Shown: in pieces, positions 6,917-13,072 of the stretch
How positions within the stretch are numbered: the first letter of the stretch is position 1
Layout: each line of letters starts with the position of its first letter
Assembly (NCBI GenBank): GCA_029820875.1
Contig: JALGUK010000020.1
Coordinates: forward strand, 1 to 13,648
Reading direction: 5' to 3'
DNA length: 13,648 bases
Origin: Candidatus Zipacnadia bacterium
Lineage (GTDB): Bacteria > Armatimonadota > UBA5377 > JALGUK01
Notes under the pieces: model-generated
Database searches by the model: none
What the model was told of the DNA's origin: nothing
What the model saw: the letters and a program-made list of their open reading frames with translations, nothing else
Made by a program: the position numbers and the translations under genes

Positions 6917-7732
6917 TTACTCGCCTCCGCGAATCAAAAGCTCGAAGTTGGCCAGTGCATACTCCGACAACTCGCGCTTGCCCTTGGAGCCTGTGACCAC
7001 CAGACCCATTCGTTCCAGTTTCTCCAGCAGCCGGTGGGCCGTGCTGATACTGACTCCCAGCGCCTGTGCCGCTGCGCTCGGACCCCCTTTCTGCTCCTCC
7101 CCCAGGAGCAGGAGGACCTTCTTCTCGCGCTCCGAAAGCTCAGTGGGTGCGAGTTCCGAGGCCCTCGCACGATTTGGGGCTGTCCCGCTCAGCTTTACCA
7201 CAGTTCCCCCACCGAGATTATCGTCGATACTGAGAGCCCCGCCGTCGGCGGCTGCACTCTCGCGGGCCAACGGAAGGCCGGCCCCGACGCCTCGAATATG
7301 CTCCCTAAGCGACGCCGTCGCCGTAGTGTAGCCCGGCAGAAGCGCCTTTTCCTTGTCGGCGATCCCCGGCCCGCGGTCAGTGACGATGACCTCGTTGCCC
7401 CCTTCGGTGACGATGATGGACGCATCGCGAAAGTCCGCATGAAACAGATTCGATATAATCTCCCGCAGCGCCACCATTGACACTTGCCCGCCCAGTTTGG
7501 TCGCAATTTCGAGGACCACGCGCGTGGCCCTCTCAACAAATGAGTCAAGCGGGGCCACAGGGACATCCGTAATGTGGACTTTTTCGGAGGGTGACTGGCA
7601 AGCGGCGACTCTGACCACGCCATACGATGGCTCAAGCTTTGGGTTGCCGTGGCGAACGACTCGGACCGTTGCCTTTCGTATTGCCTGGACAGGTTTCCCG
7701 CGTTTCGTCACAACCATTCGGGGTTTTCCCAT
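6917..7732 (-). CDS. GHKL-type ATP-binding protein fused to a helix-turn-helix domain
   Basis: I do not recognise a characterised protein. The first 60 or so residues are basic and strand-like, with no membrane segment or signal peptide. Residues about 62-183 form a HATPase fold of the GHKL group (histidine kinases, anti-sigma kinases, MutL, gyrase). The N box is at REIISNLFHAD (E91, N95), the G1 box at TDRGPGI (D119, G121, G123) and the G2 box at GVGAGLPL (148-155). GGGTVVKL closes the fold. No HisKA domain or obvious phosphoacceptor histidine is present. Residues about 195-262 look like a winged helix-turn-helix (LSEREKKVLLLL, then SAAAQALGVSISTAHRLLEKLERMGLV). The start ATG at 7732 is the first in its frame after a stop; its GGAGG lies 14 bases away, which is long. 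Its position between the putative origin and dnaA suggests a regulator of replication or a cell-cycle switch; that is inference. Confidence 0.85.
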   Translation of the reverse strand: MGKPRMVVTKRGKPVQAIRKATVRVVRHGNPKLEPSYGVVRVAACQSPSEKVHITDVPVAPLDSFVERATRVVLEIATKLGGQVSMVALREIISNLFHADFRDASIIVTEGGNEVIVTDRGPGIADKEKALLPGYTTATASLREHIRGVGAGLPLARESAAADGGALSIDDNLGGGTVVKLSGTAPNRARASELAPTELSEREKKVLLLLGEEQKGGPSAAAQALGVSISTAHRLLEKLERMGLVVTGSKGKRELSEYALANFELLIRGGE

Positions 7733-7800
7733 CGAAGGCTTCTCATCCTCCGCGAAAAGGGCTTGAATTCAGCCTGAAACAGGAGTGGAAAACCGGCAGT

Positions 7801-7809
7801 TTTTCCACA
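7801..7809 (+). promoter_or_regulatory. DnaA box TTTTCCACA
   Basis: Perfect match to TTWTNCACA, 68 bp upstream of the ATPase-HTH start. It lies within the likely leader of that gene, so it may regulate the gene as well as belong to the origin. Confidence 0.7.
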
Positions 7810-7856
7810 GAAGATTCGCGGCAGATAGTGAAAACTTTTCAGGTGCAGAAAAGTGC

Positions 7857-7885
7857 TATTTAGCCTGTGGAAAAAGGAATGTCAG
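7857..7885 (-). promoter_or_regulatory. Weak promoter candidate for the ATPase-HTH gene, spanning a DnaA box
   Basis: Reading leftward, CTGACA (7880-7885) and TAAATA (7857-7862) are 17 bases apart. The -35 has five of six and the -10 only three of six consensus bases. A perfect DnaA box (7866-7874) fills the spacer, so DnaA binding would block RNA polymerase if the promoter is real. Confidence 0.3.
7866..7874 (-). promoter_or_regulatory. DnaA box TTTTCCACA (reverse)
   Basis: TGTGGAAAA on the plus strand is the exact reverse complement of the box at 7801-7809. It lies 56 bp from that box, facing it, inside a weak promoter candidate. Confidence 0.7.
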
Positions 7886-7942
7886 GCGCTCTGCAAAAAA
7901 GCCCATGAATCGGAACTAAATGGGTTGCGTCTGAGGGGCTTT

Positions 7943-7952
7943 GACCGCGGTC
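7943..7952. repeat. 10-bp perfect palindrome GACCGCGGTC
   Basis: A self-complementary 10-mer in the middle of the box-bearing region, 51 bp before the main DnaA box cluster. It could be a dimeric regulator site. A single copy in GC-rich DNA may also arise by chance. Confidence 0.35.
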
Positions 7953-8003
7953 GGCGGGTGCGATGGATGCTGCGATAAGCCGTTGAATGCGGCGCCGGGG
8001 ACG

Positions 8004-8035
8004 TTTTCCACACAGTTTTCCACAAGTGTGGAAAA
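8004..8035. promoter_or_regulatory. Cluster of three DnaA boxes, two as a perfect inverted pair
   Basis: TTTTCCACA occurs at 8004-8012 and 8016-8024 on plus, and its complement at 8027-8035. The last two lie in a perfect inverted repeat with 10-bp arms and a 2-bp centre (8015-8036). Three exact copies in 32 bp is far from random and is typical of a DnaA-loading site. Confidence 0.85.
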
Positions 8036-8041
8036 CATACC

Positions 8042-8053
8042 GGAAGGCCTTCC
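8042..8053. repeat. 12-bp perfect palindrome GGAAGGCCTTCC
   Basis: It starts 6 bp after the last DnaA box of the cluster. It does not resemble the ParB parS site. It may be a binding site for a dimeric origin regulator; function unknown. Confidence 0.45.
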
Positions 8054-8157
8054 AAGACGCAACCGAGTATAGCAGAATTCATGCTACACCTCAACCCCAC
8101 CGGGCAAAAAAGATGCCGTCATTCACTCAGCGGCCATGCCAATTGCGGGCCGGCGCG

Positions 8158-8186
8158 TTGACCACGCTGTGCCCCTGTGGTAGAAT
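8158..8186 (+). promoter_or_regulatory. Sigma70-type promoter of glmU
   Basis: TTGACC (8158-8163), a 17-base spacer, then TAGAAT (8181-8186). Both hexamers have five of six consensus bases. Transcription would start near 8193, leaving a leader of about 20 bases before the ATG at 8215. The AGGAAGGG ribosome site (8201-8208) lies inside that leader. Confidence 0.8.
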
Positions 8187-8214
8187 CGGCCAACCCAATG
8201 AGGAAGGGATATCT

Positions 8215-9627
8215 ATGAGAGGGTTGCAATGTGTTATCCTGGCGGCAGGACAAGGGAAGCGGATGAAGTCGAAGCTCCCGAAGGTGCTTCATCCCTTGAT
8301 GGGGCGGCCGCTTATAGAGCGCGTGCTCGGGGCTGCTAATGCGCTGGAGGCGGAAAAAACGGTTGTGGTTGTGGGCAAGGACGGTGAAGCGCGGATTCGG
8401 GCGGCGCTTGCGACTCGCGAAGGCCTGCAGTTCGTCCTTCAGGACCCTCCGCTGGGGACAGGCCACGCGATGACACAGACAAGGCCGTTTGTCGGTGACG
8501 GCGATGAGGACCTGGTTGTGCTGTGCGGCGATGCGCCTCTTTTGACTCGGGAAACGCTGATGCGGCTGGTAAAGCACCATCGCGCCACACGGGCGGCATG
8601 TACCGTGCTGACCGCCATGCCTGCGGACCCGTTCGGATACGGCCGGATCGTGCGCGACGAGGCGGGTCGCGTCCTGCAAATCGTCGAACACCGGGACGCC
8701 ACGCAAGAGCAACTATCCATTCGTGAAATCAACACCTCGATTTACTGCTTCCGCTCCGCCGACCTGTTTGACGCCCTCGAGACACTGCGGCCGGACAATG
8801 AACAGGCTGAGTATTACCTTACGGACGTAATCGCCGCCCTTGTAGCCTCCGGGAAACCCGTTGAAGCCTTAATGACGCAGGATTCGGACGAGGCCGAGGG
8901 CATCAACACACGCGCACAGCTCGCGCGGGCCGAGGCAGTGCTGCGCCGTAGAATCAACGAGGGGTTGATGCTTTCCGGGGTCACCATCGTTGACCCGGAC
9001 AATACCTACATTGAGGACAGGGTGACAATCGGGCGCGACACCACCATCCTGCCGGGTACCGTTCTGAAGGGGCACACGAGCATCGCTGAGGATTGCCAGA
9101 TCGGGCCGTATTGCACGCTCGAAGACGTCATCGTCAATGAGTGCTGCCAGGTGAAGGCCTTCTGCGTCCTCGAGGGCGTGAGGCTCAGCCCGGGGGCGCG
9201 AGTCGGGCCGTTTTCGTATCTGCGCCCCGGCACGGTCATCGGCGCGGAAGCCCACGTAGGCGCGTCTGTTGAGATTAAGAACGCAATCATCGGCGAGCGG
9301 GCCAGGGTTATGCATCTGAGCTATTTGGGCGACTGCGAGGTCGGCCCCGACACCAATATCGGTGCCGGGACAATTACCTGCAATTATGATGGTCGCACCA
9401 AGCACCGTACGCACATCGGCAAGCAGGCGTTTATAGGCAGTGATACGATTCTGGTGGCCCCGGTAAGCGTCGGAGATGGGGCCATGACCGCTGCGGGGTC
9501 CGTAATCACTCATGATGTGCCCGACGACTCACTGGCAATCGCGAGAGAGCCGCAGACAAACAAGGAGAACTGGGCCCGCCGCTGGCGTGAAGCCGCTGAG
9601 AAGAGAGGCAAGGGCAAGAACCAATAG
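8215..9627 (+). CDS. glmU: Bifunctional GlmU: glucosamine-1-phosphate acetyltransferase / UDP-GlcNAc pyrophosphorylase
   Basis: GlmU makes UDP-N-acetylglucosamine in the cytoplasm for peptidoglycan and other glycans. It acetylates glucosamine-1-phosphate and then adds UMP. The 470 residues have the normal length. The N-terminal pyrophosphorylase has LAAGQGKRMKSKLPKVLH (9-26), DPPLGTGHA (77-85), metal-binding D106 in LCGDAPLL, and N231 in EGINTRAQ. The C-terminal left-handed beta-helix runs from about 255. It contains YLRPGT, the catalytic-type His367 in HLSYLGD, GAGTITCNYDG (383-393) and LAIAREPQ. The ATG at 8215 has AGGAAGGG 6 bases upstream; the open frame extends further upstream to 7987, but without family similarity. 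It is divergent from the ATPase-HTH gene across the putative origin and is followed after 34 bp by a Gfo/Idh/MocA gene. Confidence 0.97.
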   Translation: MRGLQCVILAAGQGKRMKSKLPKVLHPLMGRPLIERVLGAANALEAEKTVVVVGKDGEARIRAALATREGLQFVLQDPPLGTGHAMTQTRPFVGDGDEDLVVLCGDAPLLTRETLMRLVKHHRATRAACTVLTAMPADPFGYGRIVRDEAGRVLQIVEHRDATQEQLSIREINTSIYCFRSADLFDALETLRPDNEQAEYYLTDVIAALVASGKPVEALMTQDSDEAEGINTRAQLARAEAVLRRRINEGLMLSGVTIVDPDNTYIEDRVTIGRDTTILPGTVLKGHTSIAEDCQIGPYCTLEDVIVNECCQVKAFCVLEGVRLSPGARVGPFSYLRPGTVIGAEAHVGASVEIKNAIIGERARVMHLSYLGDCEVGPDTNIGAGTITCNYDGRTKHRTHIGKQAFIGSDTILVAPVSVGDGAMTAAGSVITHDVPDDSLAIAREPQTNKENWARRWREAAEKRGKGKNQ

Positions 9628-9642
9628 ATGCCCAATTATTGT

Positions 9643-9654
9643 AAGGAAAGGAAG
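9643..9654 (+). promoter_or_regulatory. Ribosome binding site that selects a TTG start
   Basis: AAGGAAAGGAAG ends 7 bases before the TTG at 9662-9664. No in-frame ATG or GTG lies at a suitable distance, and the protein family begins right at this codon (IKIGLVGL). Confidence 0.7.
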
Positions 9655-9661
9655 CGAAAAG

Positions 9662-10534
9662 TTGATAAAGATTGGGCTGGTCGGACTCGAATCCTCACAT
9701 GCTGACCGGTACAGCGAGCTATTGAATCTCGAGGACGCCCCGCCTGAAAAGCATCTCGAGGGAGCGCGTGTCACCCACCTGTGGCACTGGGATCCTGCGG
9801 ACGAGGCCCGAACACGCGAGTTGCAGGAGCGTTACGGGATTGAGAGCGTCTGCAAGGACCTGACGGAGATGCTCGGCGCGGTTGACGCCGTCATGGTCCT
9901 CACCCGGGACGGCAGCCGCCATCGCGAGCAGGCAGTTCCATTTTTGGATGCGGGCATTCCGACGTATGTGGACAAGCCGTTCGCCCATTCCATGGAAGAC
10001 GCCAAAGCGATGGTGGAGGCCGCCCATAAGCGCGGCACACCGCTTATGTCGTGCTCCGCGCTCCGGTATGCCGTGGAGCTTGAGCCGTTGCGCGCGAGAA
10101 TGGACGATGAAATCGGAGCAATACGCTCGGCCCTCAGCACCGGCCCGGGCGACTTATTCTTTTACGGCATCCATGCCGCGGAGCTGCTGCATGTGGTTTT
10201 AGGCCCCGGAGTCGACTGGGTCTTCGCCGCGCTGGATGAGAACAATGACGTGATTACGGTTAAGTGGACCGACGGCAAGACCGGGGTCGTCAATCTCAAC
10301 CGCAACGGGACATCGGTGTTCCACTTCGCTGTTTTCGGGGAGAAGGGGTGGTATCAGACCGCGCTTTCCGACTCCCGGTGGTATCGGGAAACACTCCGCG
10401 CATTCCTCGAGATGGTGCGCACCGGCGAGGAACCGATAGACCTGGAGCACACCCTTGAGATTATCGCGATCCTCGTCGCCGCCGAGCGTTCCGGGCAGAC
10501 GGGGAGCGTCGTGAAGCTGGCTGACGTGCGGTAG
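9662..10534 (+). CDS. Gfo/Idh/MocA-family oxidoreductase, variant nucleotide-binding loop
   Basis: Members of this family are NAD(P)-dependent sugar or inositol dehydrogenases and related enzymes. The 290-residue protein, read from TTG, opens with a Rossmann strand and loop IKIGLVGLESSH (2-13). The family's usual GxGxxG is replaced by GLESSH. Residues about 100-110 carry the lysine motif as VDKPF (K105) in place of EKP. YGIHAAELL (168-176) has a histidine (H171) where catalytic histidines often sit. A C-terminal alpha/beta region ends with EEPIDLEHTLEIIAILVAAERS, a typical family tail. It is shorter than the usual 330-380 residues. It follows glmU by 34 bp and is probably co-transcribed. The substrate cannot be told from sequence, and cofactor binding may be altered. 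Confidence 0.88.
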   Translation: MIKIGLVGLESSHADRYSELLNLEDAPPEKHLEGARVTHLWHWDPADEARTRELQERYGIESVCKDLTEMLGAVDAVMVLTRDGSRHREQAVPFLDAGIPTYVDKPFAHSMEDAKAMVEAAHKRGTPLMSCSALRYAVELEPLRARMDDEIGAIRSALSTGPGDLFFYGIHAAELLHVVLGPGVDWVFAALDENNDVITVKWTDGKTGVVNLNRNGTSVFHFAVFGEKGWYQTALSDSRWYRETLRAFLEMVRTGEEPIDLEHTLEIIAILVAAERSGQTGSVVKLADVR

Positions 10535-10540
10535 GCCCTG

Positions 10541-11293
10541 TTATCGGGGTTTTTGGGCCAGGATGAGCAACTTCCGATGGCTGTCGAGAAACGGCCGCTG
10601 GTCATAGTCGCCGTACAGCTCCAGAACCCTCAGGCCTGCTGCGGCGAACATGTCCATGAACTCCTCAGGCGAATAGAGTCGGATGGCGGACTCGGCATAG
10701 AGTGTCTCCGGAGGCCCGATTCGCGTCCAGCGGCTCTTTAGTTGGCGGGAAACCGGGTCGTAGAATACCCGCACGAGCGCCTGGTCGCCGTCGGCCAGCC
10801 GCGTTGGCGCGCTGAAGGGCACTCCCGCGATCTGGAAATTCTTGTTACGCGTCTCCAGCAGGAGCCGTCCGCCCGGCCGGAGGCACCGGGCCATCTCAGC
10901 GAGCGCGCGGCGGTCGTCGGCGGGGTCGTCGAGGTAACCGAAGCTGTTGAAGAGGTTGAGAACGATTGTGAAAACGCTGCGGAACGGAATCTGCCGCATG
11001 TCCGCGCGCACGATGAAGGGATAACCGCCGGCCGCGGGCTTCTTGGCGGCGGCCTCGCGTGTGAACGCAACCGAGCGGTCAAGCCCCACAACGCGTAGAC
11101 CCGCATCGGCGAGAAGATGTGCGTGGCGGCCGTCCCCGCAGCATACGTCGAGGATAAGGTCCGAGGAGCGGGGCGTAAGCAGCTTGAGAAGGGACTCCAC
11201 TTCCCAGAGCGTTTCCGCCGCGTCGGGGAATACCCCCAGTTCCCGACAATCGGGAAGCTCAAAGAAATCTTGCCACCATTGTCGTTCCGGCAT
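10541..11293 (-). CDS. Class I SAM-dependent methyltransferase
   Basis: A predicted soluble methyltransferase of unknown substrate. The 250-residue protein has motif I as LDVCCGDGRHAHLLAD (48-63), the acidic end of strand 2 at VVGLDRS (68-74), RADMRQIPF (96-104) and the post-motif LRPGGRLLLET (138-148). The strand 4 region reads FTIVLNLFNSFGYLDD, where many relatives have an acidic residue before the strand. I start at the ATG at 11293 (MPERQWWQDFF), 10 bp after the response regulator stop. A longer reading from 11338 overlaps that gene and adds a non-conserved leader. The weak ribosome site suggests translation following on from the upstream gene. It converges with the Gfo/Idh/MocA gene, the two stops being only 6 bp apart. 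Confidence 0.88.
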   Translation of the reverse strand: MPERQWWQDFFELPDCRELGVFPDAAETLWEVESLLKLLTPRSSDLILDVCCGDGRHAHLLADAGLRVVGLDRSVAFTREAAAKKPAAGGYPFIVRADMRQIPFRSVFTIVLNLFNSFGYLDDPADDRRALAEMARCLRPGGRLLLETRNKNFQIAGVPFSAPTRLADGDQALVRVFYDPVSRQLKSRWTRIGPPETLYAESAIRLYSPEEFMDMFAAAGLRVLELYGDYDQRPFLDSHRKLLILAQKPR

Positions 11294-11303
11294 CGCGCGG
11301 TCC

Positions 11304-12311
11304 CTAATGCGTTTCGAAGAGGTCCTCCATGGCGACAAACTCGTCGGACGGGCGGTTCATGTCAGGTGTGGTATCCTCAGCCGGTGCGGTGAGCACACCC
11401 GCGGCCTGTACCGCCAGGACGTTCATCAGGTCGGCATCGTCCCCCGTGAACGGTCTGGACGCCTTGTCATAGAGGCTTAAAGCCCCTGTGACCCGGCCGC
11501 GCATCACAATTGGAACGACCAGTATCGAAGACGGGTGTCCGGGCGGTAGCGGGCTGGCCGTGTCCGTGAGCTGGTTGTCCACAACCACCCGCGCCAGCCT
11601 CGCTGCTTCGGTCGCGAGCCGGAGAGCTTCGTCAGCGGTTCCGTGCGGCCCTCCCGCAAGATAGCCGCCGCAAGCGACGCGCGCCGTCAATGAGCCATCG
11701 GGTTGCATTTGGAAGATATGGCCGCCCGCAGCGCCGGTGAGCGCACATGCACGCTGCAGAATCAGACTCAATAGCTCGCCCGCATCCGAGTTGCCGGCCA
11801 TGTGTTTGCCAAGCTCAATCAGGGAAGTAAGCTCTTCGGTGGCAACCTCGAACTTCTCTTCCAGGCGTTTCTTGTGTGTCATCAACTGCCGGGTGGCGTC
11901 CTGCAGCTCCCGCAGCAGGCGGACGTTCTCCATCGCCAGGCGCTGCCTCTCCAGCCCGCGCTCGACAATCCTGACCATGTCATCGGCGTCGAACGGCTTG
12001 CGAACGTAGTCGTAAACTCCGTGCTTGACCGCCTCAACCGCCGACTCCAGGTCCGCATAACCGGTTATAACGATGACGCAGGTGTTCGGGTCGGCAGCCC
12101 GCAAGGCCACCACTACTTCCATGCCGTCCATGTCGTCCAGGCGCAGGTCCACCAGGCCGACGGCGAATCGCCCTGGCCTTATCTCGGTGATGGCAGCGCC
12201 GCCGGTTGCGGCTTCCACCACTTCGTAGCCACGCTCTGCGAGGGCCTCGTGGCACACTTCGCGCACGGCAGCGTCGTCGTCCACCAGTAGAACAGACGCA
12301 GGTCGGTCCAT
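11304..12311 (-). CDS. Response regulator with receiver, coiled-coil and GAF domains
   Basis: A two-component signalling protein. The receiver domain (about 5-120) has the acidic pair LLVDDD (8-13), phosphoacceptor D55 in GLVDLRLDD, T83 in ITGYAD, and K105 in VRKPFD. A helical, charged stretch (about 112-168, ENVRLLRELQDATRQL and onward) is probably a coiled coil. A GAF domain follows (about 170-305), with LSLILQRACALTGAAGGHIF and VVPIVMRGRVTGALSLYDK. No DNA-binding, cyclase, EAL or kinase module follows; the last 30 residues look unstructured. It therefore probably acts through protein partners or ligand sensing. The ATG at 12311 begins at the receiver; the frame is open upstream to 12467, but that stretch has no receiver similarity and overlaps queH. 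No sensor kinase is visible in the window. Confidence 0.9.
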   Translation of the reverse strand: MDRPASVLLVDDDAAVREVCHEALAERGYEVVEAATGGAAITEIRPGRFAVGLVDLRLDDMDGMEVVVALRAADPNTCVIVITGYADLESAVEAVKHGVYDYVRKPFDADDMVRIVERGLERQRLAMENVRLLRELQDATRQLMTHKKRLEEKFEVATEELTSLIELGKHMAGNSDAGELLSLILQRACALTGAAGGHIFQMQPDGSLTARVACGGYLAGGPHGTADEALRLATEAARLARVVVDNQLTDTASPLPPGHPSSILVVPIVMRGRVTGALSLYDKASRPFTGDDADLMNVLAVQAAGVLTAPAEDTTPDMNRPSDEFVAMEDLFETH

Positions 12312-12359
12312 CCGGCACCACCGCTCTTTGCACACTGCAATACAGGGGCGCTGACGGGG

Positions 12360-12388
12360 AGTGTAGCGCACCGGCGGGGAAAAGTCAA
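12360..12388 (-). promoter_or_regulatory. Sigma70-type promoter of the response regulator gene
   Basis: Reading leftward, TTGACT (12383-12388) is 17 bases from TACACT (12360-12365). The -35 overlaps the queH stop codon. Transcription would start near 12353, about 42 bases before the ATG at 12311. This supports 12311 over the longer start, which lies upstream of the promoter. Confidence 0.6.
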
Positions 12389-12954
12389 TTGCGTCGGGAT
12401 GCCATGCGGCGATTGCGTTCACGGAGGCTGTAGACGCAGCCGCAGTAGTCCTGCCGATACAGCCCATATTGCTTGCTGAGGGCCACGCTCTTCTGGAAAC
12501 CGCCGTCCTTCTTGAAGTCGGCTACGACAAAGCTCAGGCCGCGGTCGGCGGCAAGCTGGGTTCCTATGCGGTTAATCATCTGTGCGTCCTTGTGGGGGCT
12601 CACCGAGAGGGTTGTTGCAAAGCACTCGAACCCAAGCCGTTTGGCTAAGTCAGCCGTACATTCAAGCCGCAGCCGAATGCAAACCTCGCACCGACGCCCG
12701 CGCTCCGGCTCGTGTTCGAGACCCTCGACCGCCTTAAACCAGCGGTCCGGGTCATATTCCGCCACAATGATGGGCGTTGCGGTCTCGCGCGCAAAATGCT
12801 CTGCATCCTCGAGCCTGCGGCGGTACTCTTGCTCCGGGTGGATGTTGGGATCATAGAAGTGGAAGGTCACGGCATAGTCGTCTCTGAGCACGCTGAGGAC
12901 GTGCGTCGAACACGGGGCGCAACAGACATGCAGCAGCAGACGCGGCTTTTCCAT
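12385..12954 (-). CDS. queH: Epoxyqueuosine reductase QueH
   Basis: QueH carries out the last step of queuosine synthesis, reducing epoxyqueuosine to queuosine in tRNA. It is unrelated to the cobalamin-dependent QueG. The 189 residues match the family (formerly DUF208). They show HVCCAPCSTH (9-18, C11 and C12), YDPNIHPEQEYRRRL (34-48), a second cysteine pair CEVC (C89, C92), FATTLSVSPHKD (112-123) and the end motif YRQDYCGCVYS (C171, C173). The paired cysteines are the expected iron-sulfur and metal ligands. The ATG at 12954 has GGAAGG close upstream. No other queuosine genes are nearby, so the rest of the pathway must be elsewhere or the precursor salvaged. It precedes the response regulator by 73 bp, but that gene has its own promoter. 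Confidence 0.93.
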   Translation of the reverse strand: MEKPRLLLHVCCAPCSTHVLSVLRDDYAVTFHFYDPNIHPEQEYRRRLEDAEHFARETATPIIVAEYDPDRWFKAVEGLEHEPERGRRCEVCIRLRLECTADLAKRLGFECFATTLSVSPHKDAQMINRIGTQLAADRGLSFVVADFKKDGGFQKSVALSKQYGLYRQDYCGCVYSLRERNRRMASRRN

Positions 12955-13072
12955 GGCCTTCCACTCGATTCGCGCGGCGACTCATTGCCGCGGATGAAGG
13001 TCATCTGAACGATATCATCGAAGGTTAACAACAAACTAAACGGGACTTACTCTCCCATCCGGAGGGCGCGTA

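Larger units (their letters stand above)
7733..8214. other. Gene-free divergent region with a DnaA box cluster; best oriC candidate
   Basis: This 482-bp intergenic region has five perfect TTTTCCACA boxes: 7801-7809, 8004-8012 and 8016-8024 on plus; 7866-7874 and 8027-8035 on minus. A one-mismatch site lies at 7784-7792. It also holds a 7-bp-arm stem-loop (ACTTTTC/GAAAAGT, 7834-7854), a 10-bp palindrome (GACCGCGGTC, 7943-7952) and a 12-bp palindrome (GGAAGGCCTTCC, 8042-8053). Genes to the left run leftward and the next gene on the right runs rightward, as expected for replication forks leaving an origin. The short ORFs here have no ribosome site or recognisable protein. No long AT-rich unwinding tract is obvious, so unwinding may occur elsewhere, for example in the dnaA-dnaN spacer. 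Confidence 0.7.

Noticed and set aside
7882..8100. 72-residue minus-strand open frame in the putative origin
   Set aside because: No ribosome site and odd composition. It runs through the DnaA boxes and palindromes.
7987..8214. Upstream extension of the glmU frame
   Set aside because: It would cover the DnaA box cluster and the glmU promoter, lacks similarity to GlmU, and the ATG at 8215 has a proper ribosome site.
8869..9513. 214-residue minus-strand open frame inside glmU
   Set aside because: It is antisense to the well-conserved beta-helix part of GlmU and has no domain of its own.
10535..10560. Shared terminator between the convergent Gfo/Idh/MocA and methyltransferase genes
   Set aside because: GGCCC and GGGCC could pair across a long loop with TTTTT inside it. 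The stem is short and there is no terminal T-run in the right place.
12312..12467. N-terminal extension of the response regulator
   Set aside because: It overlaps the queH end and its own promoter, and has no receiver similarity. The receiver begins at the ATG at 12311.
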